Shown here: positions 24,199 through 37,000 of the stretch, one piece after another
Layout of the letters: each line of letters starts with the position of its first letter
How positions within the stretch are numbered: position 1 is the stretch's first letter
DNA from: Clavelina lepadiformis
Lineage: Eukaryota; Chordata; Ascidiacea; Aplousobranchia; Clavelinidae
Assembly: GCF_947623445.1 (NCBI RefSeq)
Contig: NC_135241.1
Coordinates: 16,928,501-16,992,500 of the forward strand
Direction of reading: 5' to 3'
DNA length: 64,000 nucleotides
Notes under the pieces: generated by a model
Told to the model about the DNA's origin: nothing
Seen by the model: the letters and a program-made list of their open reading frames with translations, nothing else
Databases searched by the model: none
Position numbers and translations under genes: made by a program

Positions 24199-27100
24199 AT
24201 GGCTCACATATCATTCCACGAGGCATACATGCAAGTTCCAGTCGTTACGAGGACGTATGCAACCGCATGCTTGTTTACAACCTTGGCAGTAGTAAGTAAT
24301 AATGGTTAAGGAATAATTTGAGTTATTTTGATTTAATGCATGTATAGTAGGCCTAACAACTAACAAAGTGACTTCATACTGCAGTACTGTAATAAACAAA
24401 ATAAAATGTTTGTGCCAATCAGAACTTGCATAAAACAAGCTCAGTGACTGGCGCTTAAACTATGAGTTTAAGTTATGCAAAGAGTTTCCTTAACTTGAGG
24501 ATAAACATTTTAATACCATTTTGTGAAACCCTCGCCTGATGAAGACACAAGTTTTGGCCTGATGGCATGCACTGAATCAATTCTTTCTTTGTTTATTATA
24601 AATCGGATGAGGATAAACATGTCAGCATGCTTGTTCTTGAATTTCATGCCTGCCAGTGCCACACTTTCCACTATGGCTGAAACCTTAATCCTTCAATTTT
24701 GATATATTATTAGTTAGGCTATAAATTCATGTTCAAACTCCAGCTTTAATGCATTGTGTTGTTATGGATGGCTTAGAAAACGAAGTATCTATTGGTTTTG
24801 CGCTCACAAATCAGGTTTGAATGTTGAAAAATTATACTGGTCAACAAGTTTCCACTTAAACTTTTAATTAGAAAAGCAACTGAACTTCCGTGAATGATTT
24901 TTTGCGCTGATCCCAAATCTGTCTGTTTTTTCTCTAGCACATCAGGCTTTCAAGATACTTGGATTTTATGAATTTAGTGTTATTTTGGATTTAACCAAAC
25001 TTTGTTTCAAATTAATATCATCAGAATGTTTTAAAAATCTTCCTTAAATAGCTTCCGGATATTTTTTGTGTATGGTGAAAGTGCTTTGAACCAATGAAAC
25101 AACAAATTAACTAGAAATGTTGCTGATACATCTTATTCAATTTCCAGAATTGCTATTATGTTATCGGTGGTATTACACTTCTAACATGCAATTAGGCATC
25201 TCGCAAATCGTTGTTGTTCTAGACAAAATCATTGCTTTTAACTCCTCCGCCCACACACAATACTACAAGCAAATTAAGGTTAGCTAAAATTCCTAAAGAA
25301 AAGTAGCTAAACTTCTTGGGCTGTATGAAACTTTTGCAGGCCATTATTTCTTGTTATATTGCGAAGCAGTATAATAGGAAATCGCCATCATTCCAAGAAA
25401 GTGGTCTTTAGGTTTCCTGCATATCATAGGAATAGCAAAAACTATTGCTGGTGTTCGTTTGTTCAGCCAATTACTCGAGCCACTTGAACAAGGAGTTCAT
25501 ATTTGATACGGAGCTCACTGCTTGTCTTCATCTCCCAATGGACAACAGTTGAAATAAAACACTGCTTGTATACTTTTCTCAGATCTGCTCTGATGGCTCG
25601 CCGTTGAGTTTTAAACGTAAAACTACCACAAACATAACAAAACAAGTCTGGACTATTTTTGCACTTTCTTGGAATGATGACGATGAAACCAATGCACATA
25701 CACTATACAGCAATCATACAGCTCTAAAAAACTGATTGTTATTTTTGCGTTCAAATGAAACAACGCTACAAACAACTAAAACTACCGATAATTCAAGACC
25801 TAAAGCATATCACATATGCCCTTAATAATTAAATAAATAAGCAACAAAACAGGAACACAAAGCCATCTCCGATTAAAATTTGCTGTTGATTAGTGTTATT
25901 AATTTTTTCTCTATATATTTTATAACTCTTTTCCACAAAGGCCTTCTTGTAAGAATGCAAAGGTACAACAGACCCAAAAAATGCACAATTAATGTTGAGC
26001 TTCTGTCATTTTTACAGCAATTGGAAGTGATATCACCATTCCAGATCTATTTTAATCCAGAGCTTATCTTCAAGGAATATCAGTTATGGAGGTTGATCAC
26101 AAACTTTCTATTCTTTGGAAAACTGGAGTTTAATTTCTTTTTTAACATGTTATTTTTGTATCCTTTATGAGAATAATTAATTAATTATTAGTTAGTACTG
26201 TGCAATGGGCATAGTAAATATTACTTGTTTATTGGGTATTTCAATTTTGTTTAGATGCTATACAGTAAAATATTTTTTATTTTATCCTTAACTAAATTCA
26301 CTATTAAGATATCGCTACTGTCGTATGTTAGAAGAAGGTTCTTTTCGAGGAAGGACTGCTGATTTTGTTTTTATGTTTATTTTAGGAGGAACGGCAATGA
26401 CAGTATCCTTTAGTTAAGCAGAACTTACAGCTTATAATTGTGTCATTAATTCACTGATTGTATAGATGTTTTCTAAGTTACAATGTCATAATGGATAATG
26501 CTTTTATACGTTAACTAAGGTTTGCATTGAAAACCTTAACTTATCATGTTGACTATGATTTGTAATCAAAATTGAAGGTTTTTGAAGTAGCGAAGTAGGT
26601 TTCCATGGGTGCTACTCCAAGGGAACCAACCCTCTTTTAAAACAAAGTATATTCCTTAGTTATCAATTGACAGCTTGTAGCATTCTTTGTAAATCTGGTG
26701 TTTCTTGGACAAGCTTTCACAATAATGTTGGTGTATATTTGGAGTAGGAGAAATCCATATGTGAGGATGAGTTTTTTTGGTGTGATAACATTCCGGGTAA
26801 GGCAGTCTTGTAATATTTTTACAGCTATAATGTGGTTGGTTATAGTATGCTTTTTCTTAAGTTTGCATTGGCATTACCATGTTTTCTTCAGGCGCCATAT
26901 CTCCCCTGGGTACTAATTGGCTTCTCAATCATGTTAGGAAACTCCATCATTGTTGATGCTATTGGTAAATAACCTGATGTTTTTCATATTTATATTTTTG
27001 GATTACTAAGTAAAAAGTACAATGTTTTGGCTCAGGTGTTGCATGTGGGCATATATACTACTTCCTTGAAGATGCATTTCCTGAGCAACCCGCTGGTTTC

Positions 27101-27345
27101 AAGATTTTGCATACTCCCAGAATATTGTTAGTTGCTGATTACTTTGCTTCATACCCTTCCAATATTTCCTATTCTGACCATATGTTATTACTTCCAGAAA
27201 GTACTTATTTGATCCGCCACCTGATGCTGATGAGTATGCAACCTTGCCAGAGGCAGAAAGACCTGGAGGTTTCGCCTGGGGACAAGCTGATAATGGTCCA
27301 CCACTTGAAGATGGAGGCGATGAACATGGGGGTGAAAATCAATAA
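24199..27345 (+). CDS. DERL2: Derlin (Derlin-2/3 type) ER-associated degradation protein, 7 exons
   Basis: Derlins are ER-membrane pseudoproteases of the rhomboid fold that pass misfolded proteins out to p97/VCP. Exons: 24199-24291, 26018-26157, 26309-26402, 26674-26796, 26892-26964, 27036-27126, 27198-27345, giving 253 residues (Derlin-2 has 239). Seen: the N-terminal amphipathic start with [38 protein letters not shown]-type loop ([20 protein letters not shown]), [31 protein letters not shown], and a C-terminal [10 protein letters not shown] box, the p97-binding region of the family, followed by an acidic Gly-rich end. Six hydrophobic segments fit the known topology. The first exon sits 1.7 kb upstream and was found by splice phase and family match. 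AATAAA lies at 27460-27465. Derlin-2 versus Derlin-3 is not separable here. Confidence 0.94.
24535..24680 (+). repeat. Dispersed repeat family 2, copy B, in Derlin intron 1
   Basis: It reads GATGGCATGCACTGAATC, TTCTTTGTTTATTATAAATCGG, CAGCATGCTTG and ends CACTTTCCACTATGG, matching copy A. The central CAACCAG segment is deleted relative to the other two copies. Confidence 0.55.
25463..25699 (-). pseudogene. Fragment of an unclassified transposon-type gene (N-terminal Cys domain)
   Basis: The minus strand encodes [18 protein letters not shown] followed by FKTQRRAI. This C-x2-C start is, as I recall, the N-terminus of a family that is present in many copies in cnidarian, arthropod and other invertebrate genomes and is best seen as a mobile-element gene of unsettled class. 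The match ends within about 45 residues. The large C-terminal part of the same kind of protein occurs separately at 47.9-48.7 kb. It lies antisense in Derlin intron 1. Confidence 0.55.
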
Positions 27346-27434
27346 GTTTCACAAAAGTGCAATTTAAGTATCTTTGCATGATTTTTTACATCAGGTCATG
27401 CCCGAGATTGAATGGTTCTGCAGTTAGTCAGTTA

Positions 27435-27465
27435 TTTATTCTGAGCTTCTATATATGCCAATAAA
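27435..27465. terminator. Overlapping poly(A) signals of two convergent genes
   Basis: AATAAA for Derlin is at 27460-27465 (plus). TTTATT at 27435-27440 is AATAAA on the minus strand, 136 bases past the stop of the COX7A-like gene. If both are used, the two 3' UTRs overlap by a few tens of bases. Confidence 0.6.
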
Positions 27466-27575
27466 AACCACAAAATATTTCGGATGTACATTTTTGACCA
27501 ATTATATTTATCTCAACTTTAAACCAACAGACAAGATACTCAAATTTCGACTATTCTTTTATGATCAAAAAAATT

Positions 27576-28431
27576 TTAAGAATTTTTAATCATTTCGTAA
27601 TATAAATACATAAAATAAGCAAACAAAATGAATGTTGACCCATAAAAAACTTTGGTTTGGATAGAATCGTATGGTCCAGATTTGTGAACTGGTATGCCTT
27701 TTTTGACCATACTCTGTAAACATTGTACAAACAACCTTGTATAACTTGGTATGGTAATGCAAATAAACAAAGCTATACATTTATACTCACAATGTGATAA
27801 TCTTGTTTTGCAACCATGTGTGGAAAAACTCGAGCCAATTCTTCCCTTGATTGTGTAGTCCAACCTAAATAAGAATCGAGCATAAATATGTTTATATCAC
27901 TGCACAACTGTTGAAAGAGTTACGAATACAGTTGAAAAATTCTCAAATGAATCGATGTCAAACACAAAATCAGTTCCAACCAATTTCTCCCGTTCCGGCC
28001 TCAGTAGGATCTGTAACCTTGGTGGGCTTTGAATTAGGGACCCCATGAACCAAGACTGACACCTTCACTGTATCTGCTGCCTGCAAGTACAAAAATACAT
28101 TGTGATAGTTAAAAAAATAGTTCAGTGGCTGGTGAACAACTAACTCATGCAATTTGCAAACATGTCTTGTTACAAGGCAGCAAGAAATCTACAATACTAG
28201 GCATTAACATAATGATCATAATGCACCAAACATGAGTGGGACATACAATTTTTTTATTATATAATAGCCTATGTTACGTAATTTGCAATGTCATGACATA
28301 TTTCGGATTAGTCATACCAAAAAACAGCCTTAAATCAAAGTTAATACTAAATTGATGCATATCACAACCTTTGCAGCATTAACCAACGGCTGTTGAACTT
28401 TTGAAAGCAATCTTCGAGTAATAAAAGGCAT
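27576..28431 (-). CDS. Small mitochondrial membrane protein, COX7A-like (tentative), 4 exons
   Basis: Exons 28369-28431, 27981-28080, 27791-27864 and 27576-27713 join in phase to 124 residues. The N-terminus MPFITRRLLSKVQQPLVNAA is Arg/Leu-rich without acidic residues, a likely mitochondrial presequence. The middle contains EIGWTTQSREELARVFPHM. The C-terminus has KKGIPVHKSGPYDSI followed by one membrane span (about residues 98-118) ending YYEMIKNS. The GIPVH-K-G...GT...Y pattern resembles cytochrome c oxidase subunit 7A, but the spacing differs and the protein is longer than usual, so the family call is weak. Other single-span respiratory subunits remain possible. It converges on Derlin. Confidence 0.75.
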
Positions 28432-28639
28432 CCTTCAGCCAATGAATAACAGTAATAAACTATATACAAAACCAGTAACCACTTAAGCAGTTCTTAAATC
28501 TTGCTCTTGCCAATTTAACCTGCTTAACACAAGAAAATATTAACTGAGTTACTAACAAACTTGCACAACGCAGACTGCAGAGTTTGGCACATGTACACGC
28601 AATAGTGCTTCTCACTAGCTTCAGTGGCACTTTTAACAA

Positions 28640-29060
28640 GGACAAAACTTCTACGCATTCAATTTTCAATTGAATTAGTCAAACAGCGTAAATTACTGTC
28701 AGATTTTGTAATTATGCACCTAACACTTCCAGTGCGTCCCAGCATTTTTGCGTACACAAAATCTTGCTCCAAGCTGCCATGCTCAGCAATCCGGGGCACA
28801 ACCACATGTTACTATAGTTGTATTTCTATTTCTTCTGCACTAGACCCCATCTCTCAAGTGGGGCTTAACTGAGGCTCGACACAGCAATCATGCAGATGTT
28901 TGCCAGCTGGACTATAGAGTATGATCGTTTTCAGCAAAATTTTGTGTGCACAAAAATGCTTGGATGCACAGGAAATTCGCACTTGGGTCATTAAGTGGGA
29001 AATTACACAATTTCACTAATTCAATCTCTAAATCAATGGACAATTGAGTGAAAACTGTAC
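28640..29060. mobile_element. Foldback (long inverted repeat) element
   Basis: The arm at 28732-28770 (with CCCAGCATTTTTGCGTACAC) is matched as an inverted copy at 28935-28973 (with GTGTGCACAAAAATGCTTGG), about 32 of 37 bases identical. Weaker inverted matches continue outward on both sides (GGAARTG/GGAAATT, TTACAMAAT, CTAATTCAAT), so the arms may reach about 110 bases. No transposase and no clear target duplication were seen. It lies just upstream of the COX7A-like gene. Confidence 0.6.
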
Positions 29061-30796
29061 GAAATTACGCACCTTAAGTACGCTGTGGCAAGAAACACAG
29101 TACTGAGTGCGTTTGTGCCTATCCGAAGCTCTGCAACCTGGTCCGTCAGGATGTCATAACCAAGGTGCATTGCACATGAATTACGCTCAAGATCTTTGGT
29201 CACTTCGGCATGACCTACAGTCAAACAGCATAAACTCTTTTTAGACTTGAGGCAAACATGGCAACTGCAAATTTACTTTGTTCTTGAACCATTTTTCTCT
29301 TGTTAGACAAAAAAGCACGGTGTTTCTTGGTTTAGAATCAGCAGTTGGCATAAATTCTTCTCATAATGTTCGCCAAACTGACCTTCAGCGTACAAATCGC
29401 ACGGAATGTACCCAGGTGTAAGAACAATACAAGAAAATAGGGGTCTAGTATACAAGTTCGCAAACAGACGACATAATATTTTAAGTAGCTGGGGGCATCT
29501 TATGGTTGCGCACTTGTATACAAGATTATATGTAAATTATTACGTCATACTTTAATTTCTTTAGCCTCATAACACCTTCTCATTGAAGACTTCAAGTCGG
29601 AGTGCTGGAAAAAGTAAAAGAGATCCGACCGCTGCCTATATATAGCTCTTGCAGTTGCAGACTGCGCATTTTATAGATTTAGGCTACTGGTATAACTTTT
29701 CTAACAGTTAGTAACTGGCTTGAAAGTTATATACAACATACGTACATCTTTTCTCTATTGGGTATGAGACGAGCTCACGCTGCTAATGAAACAAAACTTG
29801 CACGGTTTAGCTTGTCCTTCACCTTCAAGGAACAGAATATGTTGACAGAATTGTCGAAACCCCGGAACAACTTTAATATTTTTCCAAATAACATAAACAT
29901 CTTACGTGTCACATTAAATACATCAATTCCAGACTTGGACAAGTAGATATTATTCTAGTTGTCTAATTCAATAAATTAGAGCAAAATACCAGTAATTTTA
30001 AATCTAATCTAATTTTCGATTTTGCTAAAAATGTTAGTTTGTCTAACGAAGTCTTTTCGTAAGTGAAACAAGAAGCTTCTTCACGGAACAAAATGATCAA
30101 AATCAAAGTGCTATACGCCTATGCCAAAGTGCCATTGTCAATGTATTACCGGTATAACCTTGTTTTGAATGTTTTTCAAGAAAAAGTGAGGAATATGTTA
30201 AAACACTTTGCGGAAAAGTAAGCAAAGAAAATTTGATTTTTTCAAACGAATTTGATTTTGAATCGCCCTAGTGATAAATCTAATTCTAGTTCAGTTTCTA
30301 GATTTAGCAATTTTAGCAAACAACGTTTTGGATAAAAACATGGTTTTGCGGTTAACAGTCTAATATACCAATTCGATGACATATGGCATGGGTCATAACC
30401 GTTTATTTACCATAAAAATTGTTTCCGCACGTTCGTACTTTTATCTTCTATCTGAACAGTTTTACTCCTCTGGAACTGGTAATCAATCCTCACTTTAGCA
30501 TCAATAAAACTTTGTGCTGTGAGTATGAGCCGATTTGAAATATATTCGGATTCGTGCTGGGAGCAGACTTACCAATGGTAGGTTTCGATATTTGAGCAAA
30601 TCTGAATTCGTTGACCTTCAGCTTAACAAAATAACTAATGACGAGCAAACGAACGATAGGCTACATAAACGAAATGAATAAAAGAAATCTGTTGTTAGCT
30701 GATACAAAATCTTCAAAATATTTTTCAGCCGTTTCACTTTCTGTATGGTCGATCATTTTGATTAAATTAAGATTGAAATTTAGGACTATGTTTCAC

Positions 30797-31725
30797 TGTA
30801 AGTAGGTCACTCAGCCCGTTGTTAAAAATAGGCGTTAGATCAAAGTTAAATTTAGATTAGTAAGTAGACCTAGGATAGGTTTAAGTTATTATTAGGGCCC
30901 GCAAAAGTCAATAAAGTCAAACATTTTTAAGGACCTCGTCTGACCACGAATCAAAGAATAAAGTTGTTTTCAGCACCTAGGGGGGTGTTTCTAAGAAGTT
31001 AATAGGTCAAAATAAAGTCAAAATTTACAATAAAGTCAAAATTTTCAATAAAGTCAAAATTTGTCAAATTATGGGTTTTGACAAAGTTTTTGTGTTTCTT
31101 GAGAGTTATTTTTGTAAAAATCCTCTTGGAAGGATTGTAAATCAGGAACTGCGACACAATTAAACCATATTAACCGATAAAAGCAGGAAATAAGTCACAA
31201 TGCCCACTTGGATCAGCAGTAACTTTTATCGCAAATTGTCCATTGTTTATTCATTGTTACGTATTTAAGTAATCCTTATGCCGAGTGAAGGGGGTTACAT
31301 TACTTCTTCTCTGTTTAATTTGCTGTTTATTAGAATTTACCATGCGGAGAAAATCGAGGTAAAGTGCCCTTTTCATAAGGACAAAATAACACAAGCTATA
31401 CCTAAATCTATCGCCAAAAACACGACGCACTTTTTATAATCCATAAAACACCTTGACTTTTCGACAAAATATTACGTTTGGGTCTGAAATCGACAAAATA
31501 TTATGTTTGGGTAACTGGAGGAAGAACTGTGGCCTCTACAAATAAGCAATTTCGTTAGGTCAAAATAAAGTCAAAATTTGATAAAAATAAAGTCAAAAAA
31601 AATTTTTTTTAGGTCAAAATAAAAATGGCCCTATTTATTATGTTATAACATTTAAGTTTAGTTAACAAGGGGCATGTGAAAAGAGCTACGAACGTACTAT
31701 TTTTCCGGTGAAATAGTAACAGTCT
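30797..31725 (+). repeat. Dispersed repeat family 1, copy C, interrupted
   Basis: The left part (30797-30892) carries GTAAGTAGGTCACTCAGCCC, TTGTTAAAAATAGGCG and TTTAGATTAG. The right part (31634-31725) carries ATGTTATAACATTTAAG and TTTTTCCGGTGAAATAGTAAC. In other copies these halves are adjacent; here a 741-bp element separates them. Confidence 0.65.
30893..31633. mobile_element. hAT-like non-autonomous element nested in repeat family 1
   Basis: Its ends are TAGGGCCCGC and, inverted, TAGGGCCATT. Flanking 8-mers are GTTATTAT (30885-30892) and TTTATTAT (31634-31641), a 7/8 target duplication. Removing it rejoins the host repeat as in its other copies. Both subterminal regions carry the word AATAAAGTCAAA, three times in tandem at about 31011-31075 and twice more near the right end. 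There is no coding sequence. Confidence 0.75.
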
Positions 31726-32289
31726 TTAGAATTTGATACAGGCATATTACATTATAATGGAAGCAATGTTGTGGGAGGAAAATTATATTTTTGACACCTG
31801 CGCATGAAAAGCGTTTAGAAACGTCTAGTATCATCAATAGTATGATATGTTTTGTGATTGTTGATCCCTGACTCAATTTTAACCATTGGCCCCACCCAGT
31901 CTTAGTTCGGTACTGCCCATGTATCAGCTATGTAGTAATGTAAAAGAAATGATTTTTTTTATATATTTTTGGCAACTCGTTTGATCTTACGTCTCATAGG
32001 CAGTCGCCTATAGTTTGCTAAACAGCGCTGGTCTCCCTAAAATCCCCAAATCAAGGTTTAGATAAGTATCGTCCCTTACACTTTGTTATCCAAGACAAAC
32101 AGTTTTGTTTAAGGTTTATAAGGGACACAGTCTATTGTTAACATTTTATTCATAACTTCTTAATGTGAGGCTGGCTATAGCACATTATGTAGAATTGAAC
32201 ATATTTTAATAATGGCTGATTGTTTCAAAAGTTATACTTTTACAGAAATCACGATGTCAAAACGTCTTTTCTCTAGCCTATTTAACTTT

Positions 32290-32770
32290 TTTCAGAGTCG
32301 TAACCAAGTCGTCAAACTCGAGCCGTAAGTCAAGTCGAGCCTTTTGTGAAAAGTGACTCGAATCTAGTCGAGTCATTTTACAGCAAAAACTCGAGTCAAG
32401 TGAAGTTGATTGGTGTCTGAAACCAAGATGTACAAAACGTAAAAACACTGTACCTGCCAACAAAAACGGAAATAGTCTAATTGAAAATTTATTTTGTTTT
32501 GCGGCCCGGAACGCGTTCTTAGATAAACAAACTTGATTTAAAGTTACACATTAATGGTTAGAACGCTAGTAAGAAAAATCGTTTTTCCTTATCCTGAAAT
32601 CTAAACAACAAGGATCGACTCGAGTCAAGTCATCATTTCATGTCATCTTTTAAAGCATTGGCTCGAGTGACGTAAAGTCTTTTAAGTTGTTTTCTACAAA
32701 ATAATTCAAGTGAAGTCTTTGCAAAAACTGACACCAGTCGGACTGTAATCGAGTCACTAACTTTAGTCAT
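32290..32770. repeat. GACTCGAGTC-rich dispersed repeat
   Basis: Words such as ACTCGAGTCAAGTC, GACTCGA and GTCGAGTC recur a dozen times in both orientations in this half-kilobase and almost nowhere else in the window. This resembles the repetitive ends of a DNA transposon relic. Precise ends and target duplication could not be fixed. Confidence 0.5.
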
Positions 32771-34008
32771 TAAGACGCTGGTCTTTTGTTATTTGCAATA
32801 CAATCATACCAAGGCCAATAACATTGCGTGTTCTGTTGTAGAGAGTACCATCACCATGATGTAACTACTGTAACATAATGAGGAATCAAACTTTTCTATT
32901 AGGGGTTTCACATTTATTTTATTTTCATAAATTGGTCGATTTTCGCAAGCAATTTTTTTTCAACTTTGGTACTTTTATTGTTTCGTTTCTTTTATTGTCG
33001 AATGCTTTGGTAATCAGGTACTTAAGAAAATCATTAGATTAAAAAGTAAAGTAGTATTTTTCTATTACAACATTACGAACGAACATCTTAATGCGTATCC
33101 GGTGCCGAACAAGTACAAACACGATTTTTACAAACTCTTTTAAGACATGTTGTATCAGGCAGATTTGGAGGGATAAATAGAATGTTATACCATGACCGCG
33201 CACAGTGGGCGATAAATGTTCATATAAAAGAAACACAACTCTTTTCCTCTCTCCCAGCTTTTCTTCGGCTTGTTGGTTTACTTCGCCTAAATAAATACTG
33301 CGATTACACACGTGTTTCTAGTTCCTAAGCAACCCGACACCGCGGAGAATAATGACAGACTTTTGTTGTGGAAGATGAGATTTAATGCTTTTGTTTGAAT
33401 ATGACCTAACAAAAGTCTAAATATTCTTTAAAATCAAATTCTTTATAAAAGTATTGTTGTCATTCAGTGGAAGTCCTTGGAACTTGGTGAGGGCCATAAA
33501 TCAAATGGAAATCATTTGACAGAATGCCAGAGAAATATGCAGTCACAAAGCAAACATTTTCATCATCTGTGTGTTGGGAAAGTTTGTCAACGATGAGTGA
33601 TCTAGTGTGTTGTCATTTCTTTGTTTTAATCAATACGTTGTTCCACATAGCCTCAGCGGAGGGATTGCTAAAGCTAAGCCTTACCTCACTGAAAATTCTT
33701 GCGTGTAGTTATACAAGTATACTGCCGACATAGTGTCTACGCTACTGCCTAGTACTCTAGTTCTTTAGGAACATGATGCGAGTTGAACGCTTTGCAGTGC
33801 AGTACAGTGATGTTGTTGTTTACTTGTTCTTTTACGTGACAAATTCGTCATTAAACGCAATAATTACCTAAACAATGCATAATTATTCGGAAATTAGGCG
33901 CCGTGTAACAACAATTTGCCGGTTCATAACTCATAAAAGCAGGTAAAGCAGTTTGTGTTCGTTGTTTCAGTTGCTCGCGGTACAGCCTCGCAGTCGAGAT
34001 CAGCAAAG

Positions 34009-37000
34009 ATGGCTGTAGGGGTGAGTGACTTTTTAAGCATTTAATGCATTCTTATATTTGGTCTTCTCTGCATTCATGCGTCTGTGGTTGTAAAAAATCT
34101 TACTGTAGGTACTTAAACTTGCTGTAACAATGTGCTGTTGTTCCGCTCAAGCTTTAATTTTGCGTAGTGTTGTAGTTGCAAAGATTTGATAATTTTGCAA
34201 TATTAGCGTTGATGAATAAGCAGCAATGGCTCTGCCACTTAGGCTATTGTAGCCAACCCTTTTGGACAAAGTGAATTAGCGCAATTTTATTTCGCGCAGT
34301 CTTCAAGCGGCCTGTGTTGCATACTATCAATTGCGTTATTTTATCTATATACAGTGTACTTATTCAGTTTGTCTAATTCTAATCGAAGTCGATTGGACTT
34401 AAAATTTTCTGGATGGAACTTTTGCGATATATTCTGGAATTTTTTCTCGTTTCGTTTTTCAAATTACTTTGTGAGTTTGTGAGATACCGGTGTGTGTGTA
34501 GCCTGAATGTGTCAATGGCCGATTTATCTTACCAAAAGTCGAGGACACTTGTTTCCAATATACATCCATTTGAGTGTGGCAGAGTTCGTAACAAAGTAAT
34601 ATCTATGTATGAAATATATCACTGACTGAGTGCGATGTTTGTAGCAAATTTTAGCGCATAAGCCATGATGAAACCTTTGTGGACATATTCTCCATCAAAA
34701 TTTTCATCTGTATTTTGCGTTTTAATGAACATAGTGAAGATTTCTGCGTTTAGATTAAGATGTTTTAAAACAGCAGTCGTATAACTTTCAATACCAGAAG
34801 TTGTTTATAACTTTCGTGAACGTTGCTATAACACTGTTAATTTCTCAGTAAACTAGGATTTCTGAAGGTACTTCACTGTCAGAATATTGTGTATTAAATA
34901 GTTACGATACTTACTGTGGGGTTGCTGTTTTGTCAATTTTGTCAATGTATAGCTGTTTCAGTGTATTGGGAGTCGGTGACAAATATAAGTTGCCGAAGTC
35001 GTTTGTCAAGATTTAGCTATTGTCATGGAATAAGGGTATGCGTCTCCTTTGTATAAACAGATCAACACAAAAGAAATTAGTACTAACATCGAAAAAGTCG
35101 CGATCTTGTTTTGTAACATCCCTTTAAATTATTTGTGACATAATAAGAGCCATTGTTGCGTCTTGTAAATTCAGTTTGGTTTAGTTTAGGGTGATCGCGT
35201 TTATTGTGAGAAAAATGCTTTCTCACTAAAATGCCCCAAGCATGGGCTTACGTTTGGCGGTACTGTATTTTTAGATGATTGCCATTTGCAAATTACAGAA
35301 TTAAACTCAAACTATAACAGAAGTGTAAGAAAGAAATGATAGACTATGATCAAGAAGTGAAAACGTTTTGTTTTTCAAAGCAGACAGTTTTGGTTCATCT
35401 TTTTCACTGAACAATGCGCATGATAAGGGAAATGTGTGATGTTGTCAACACAATCTTGGCTGCTATCCGTACATGTTGAAATTCAAATCAATTTTTCAAT
35501 GTCGTAAAAGAAAACTATAACCTTCGTAATCTGTTTTCAGATTGAAAAATCAAAATCTTTTCCGTCTGATAACCCGGTGTCAGTTAAAAAAGTGCAAGAT
35601 AGGACAATGTCGAGGTCAGCCGGACCTCGAGGGAGGAAGAAAAATAGTGCTCCACCTCCCCGAGTAGGACCCGGAAGTACTTTTGAATCCGTACCCAGCA
35701 ATGTTGCTCGTCACATGCATCGCTATAGCAACAAAATTGTCATAGACATGGATACAATCAATTTGAAGGTGTGCAAAATAGAATAGACTTACGTTAACTT
35801 TTAAACTTTGTAAAATAGTCATTTTATACTAAGTTTTTTTTAAGTAAGTGGAGGTATTACTGGATCTCTTCCTTTGTAAAGTATAGATATGACCATATAA
35901 TACCGATGTTGGCTTAATGTAGACTAACGGAACTGTTTGGATTGTAACTCTTACTATTGTGATTTTTATTGAAAGGCTTTTCCTGAAGAAGTGTACGCTA
36001 ACGAAGAAGTGGCCATGATGACGCAGATCATCCGAGCTCAAAATAATAAATTGAAAAGATTGCCGAAAAAGATGTCAGATTTGCAAGGCTTGCATGAAGT
36101 AGATGTGCAAAACAACGTAATTGGTTGGTGAATGCAGCCAGCAATTACATGCGTTGTAAACCTACAGTATTCGGCTCGACAGACATCTTATGCATTTTTA
36201 ATTTGATCTATTTTCCTGATTTTATTTTATTCCTAGTTACATTTCATTTTCCTGCTGTTTTTTAAAATGTTTCGTATTCTTTTTGTAGGTGCAATTCCGG
36301 CTTCCGTTTCAAGGTTGAAAAAGCTCTCTTCTCTCAACGTGTCGGACAATAAGCTGAAAACTTTACCGAGAACAATTCATAAAGCTACAGGGCTTGAAAC
36401 ATGCGTCGTATCAAATAACAAAATCAAGAAACTTCCAAAAAATATTGGCCAAAGCCCCAATATGACCATGCTCAATGTATCAGATAATGCTATAAGAACC
36501 CTTCCGAAATCAATTTACCGACTTCCGAAGTCTCTAGACGTTTCCGGAAATTTACTGGAAAGTCTTCCGGCTATCGTGATCACTAAAAAAGGCAAGGGCA
36601 ACATTTCTCAGTTAAATCTATCAAACAATCGCCTGTTGAGTCTACCTGAGGATATTGACCGGCTGCAACGACTAACTTACATTAACGTCGCCCATAACAA
36701 CCTTAACCACTTGCCAACAGGTGTGTAACAAGTGCTTTAAGGTTTAAATTGCGCTTTACCGATTGTTGATTTGAAAAATTTATTGCATTAATATCGCTAT
36801 AATTTGTTGCCTCTAACTAGCCCTGGGTGCCTTAAAATACTTATCTTTTCTGGATGCTTCCCATAATCGCTTGGATACTATCCCAGGGACAATATATGGC
36901 CTAGGGTTTAGTCTGGGAACAGCGAACTTTTCCAGCAACAGGTTAGTTATAATATGCTTTAATTTTTAACATGATATCGAAATGTATCCTCTCAAAAATC

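Larger units (their letters stand above)
28432..34008. other. Repeat-rich intergenic region, no gene seen
   Basis: Between the COX7A-like gene and the LRR gene I find no exon with a recognisable protein or consistent splice sites. The content is the foldback element near 28.7 kb, repeat family 1 copy C with a nested element (30.8-31.7 kb), a GAGTC-rich repeat (32.3-32.8 kb), and AT-rich unique DNA. Open frames near 29.1, 29.8 and 33.1-33.7 kb look like chance. Confidence 0.5.

Noticed and set aside
28460-29224. Several overlapping open frames on both strands near the foldback element
   Set aside because: They overlap the inverted repeat and each other, and no splice model or family match was found.
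33039-33733. Open frames of 70-90 codons upstream of the LRR gene
   Set aside because: No acceptor/donor context in phase and no recognisable domain.
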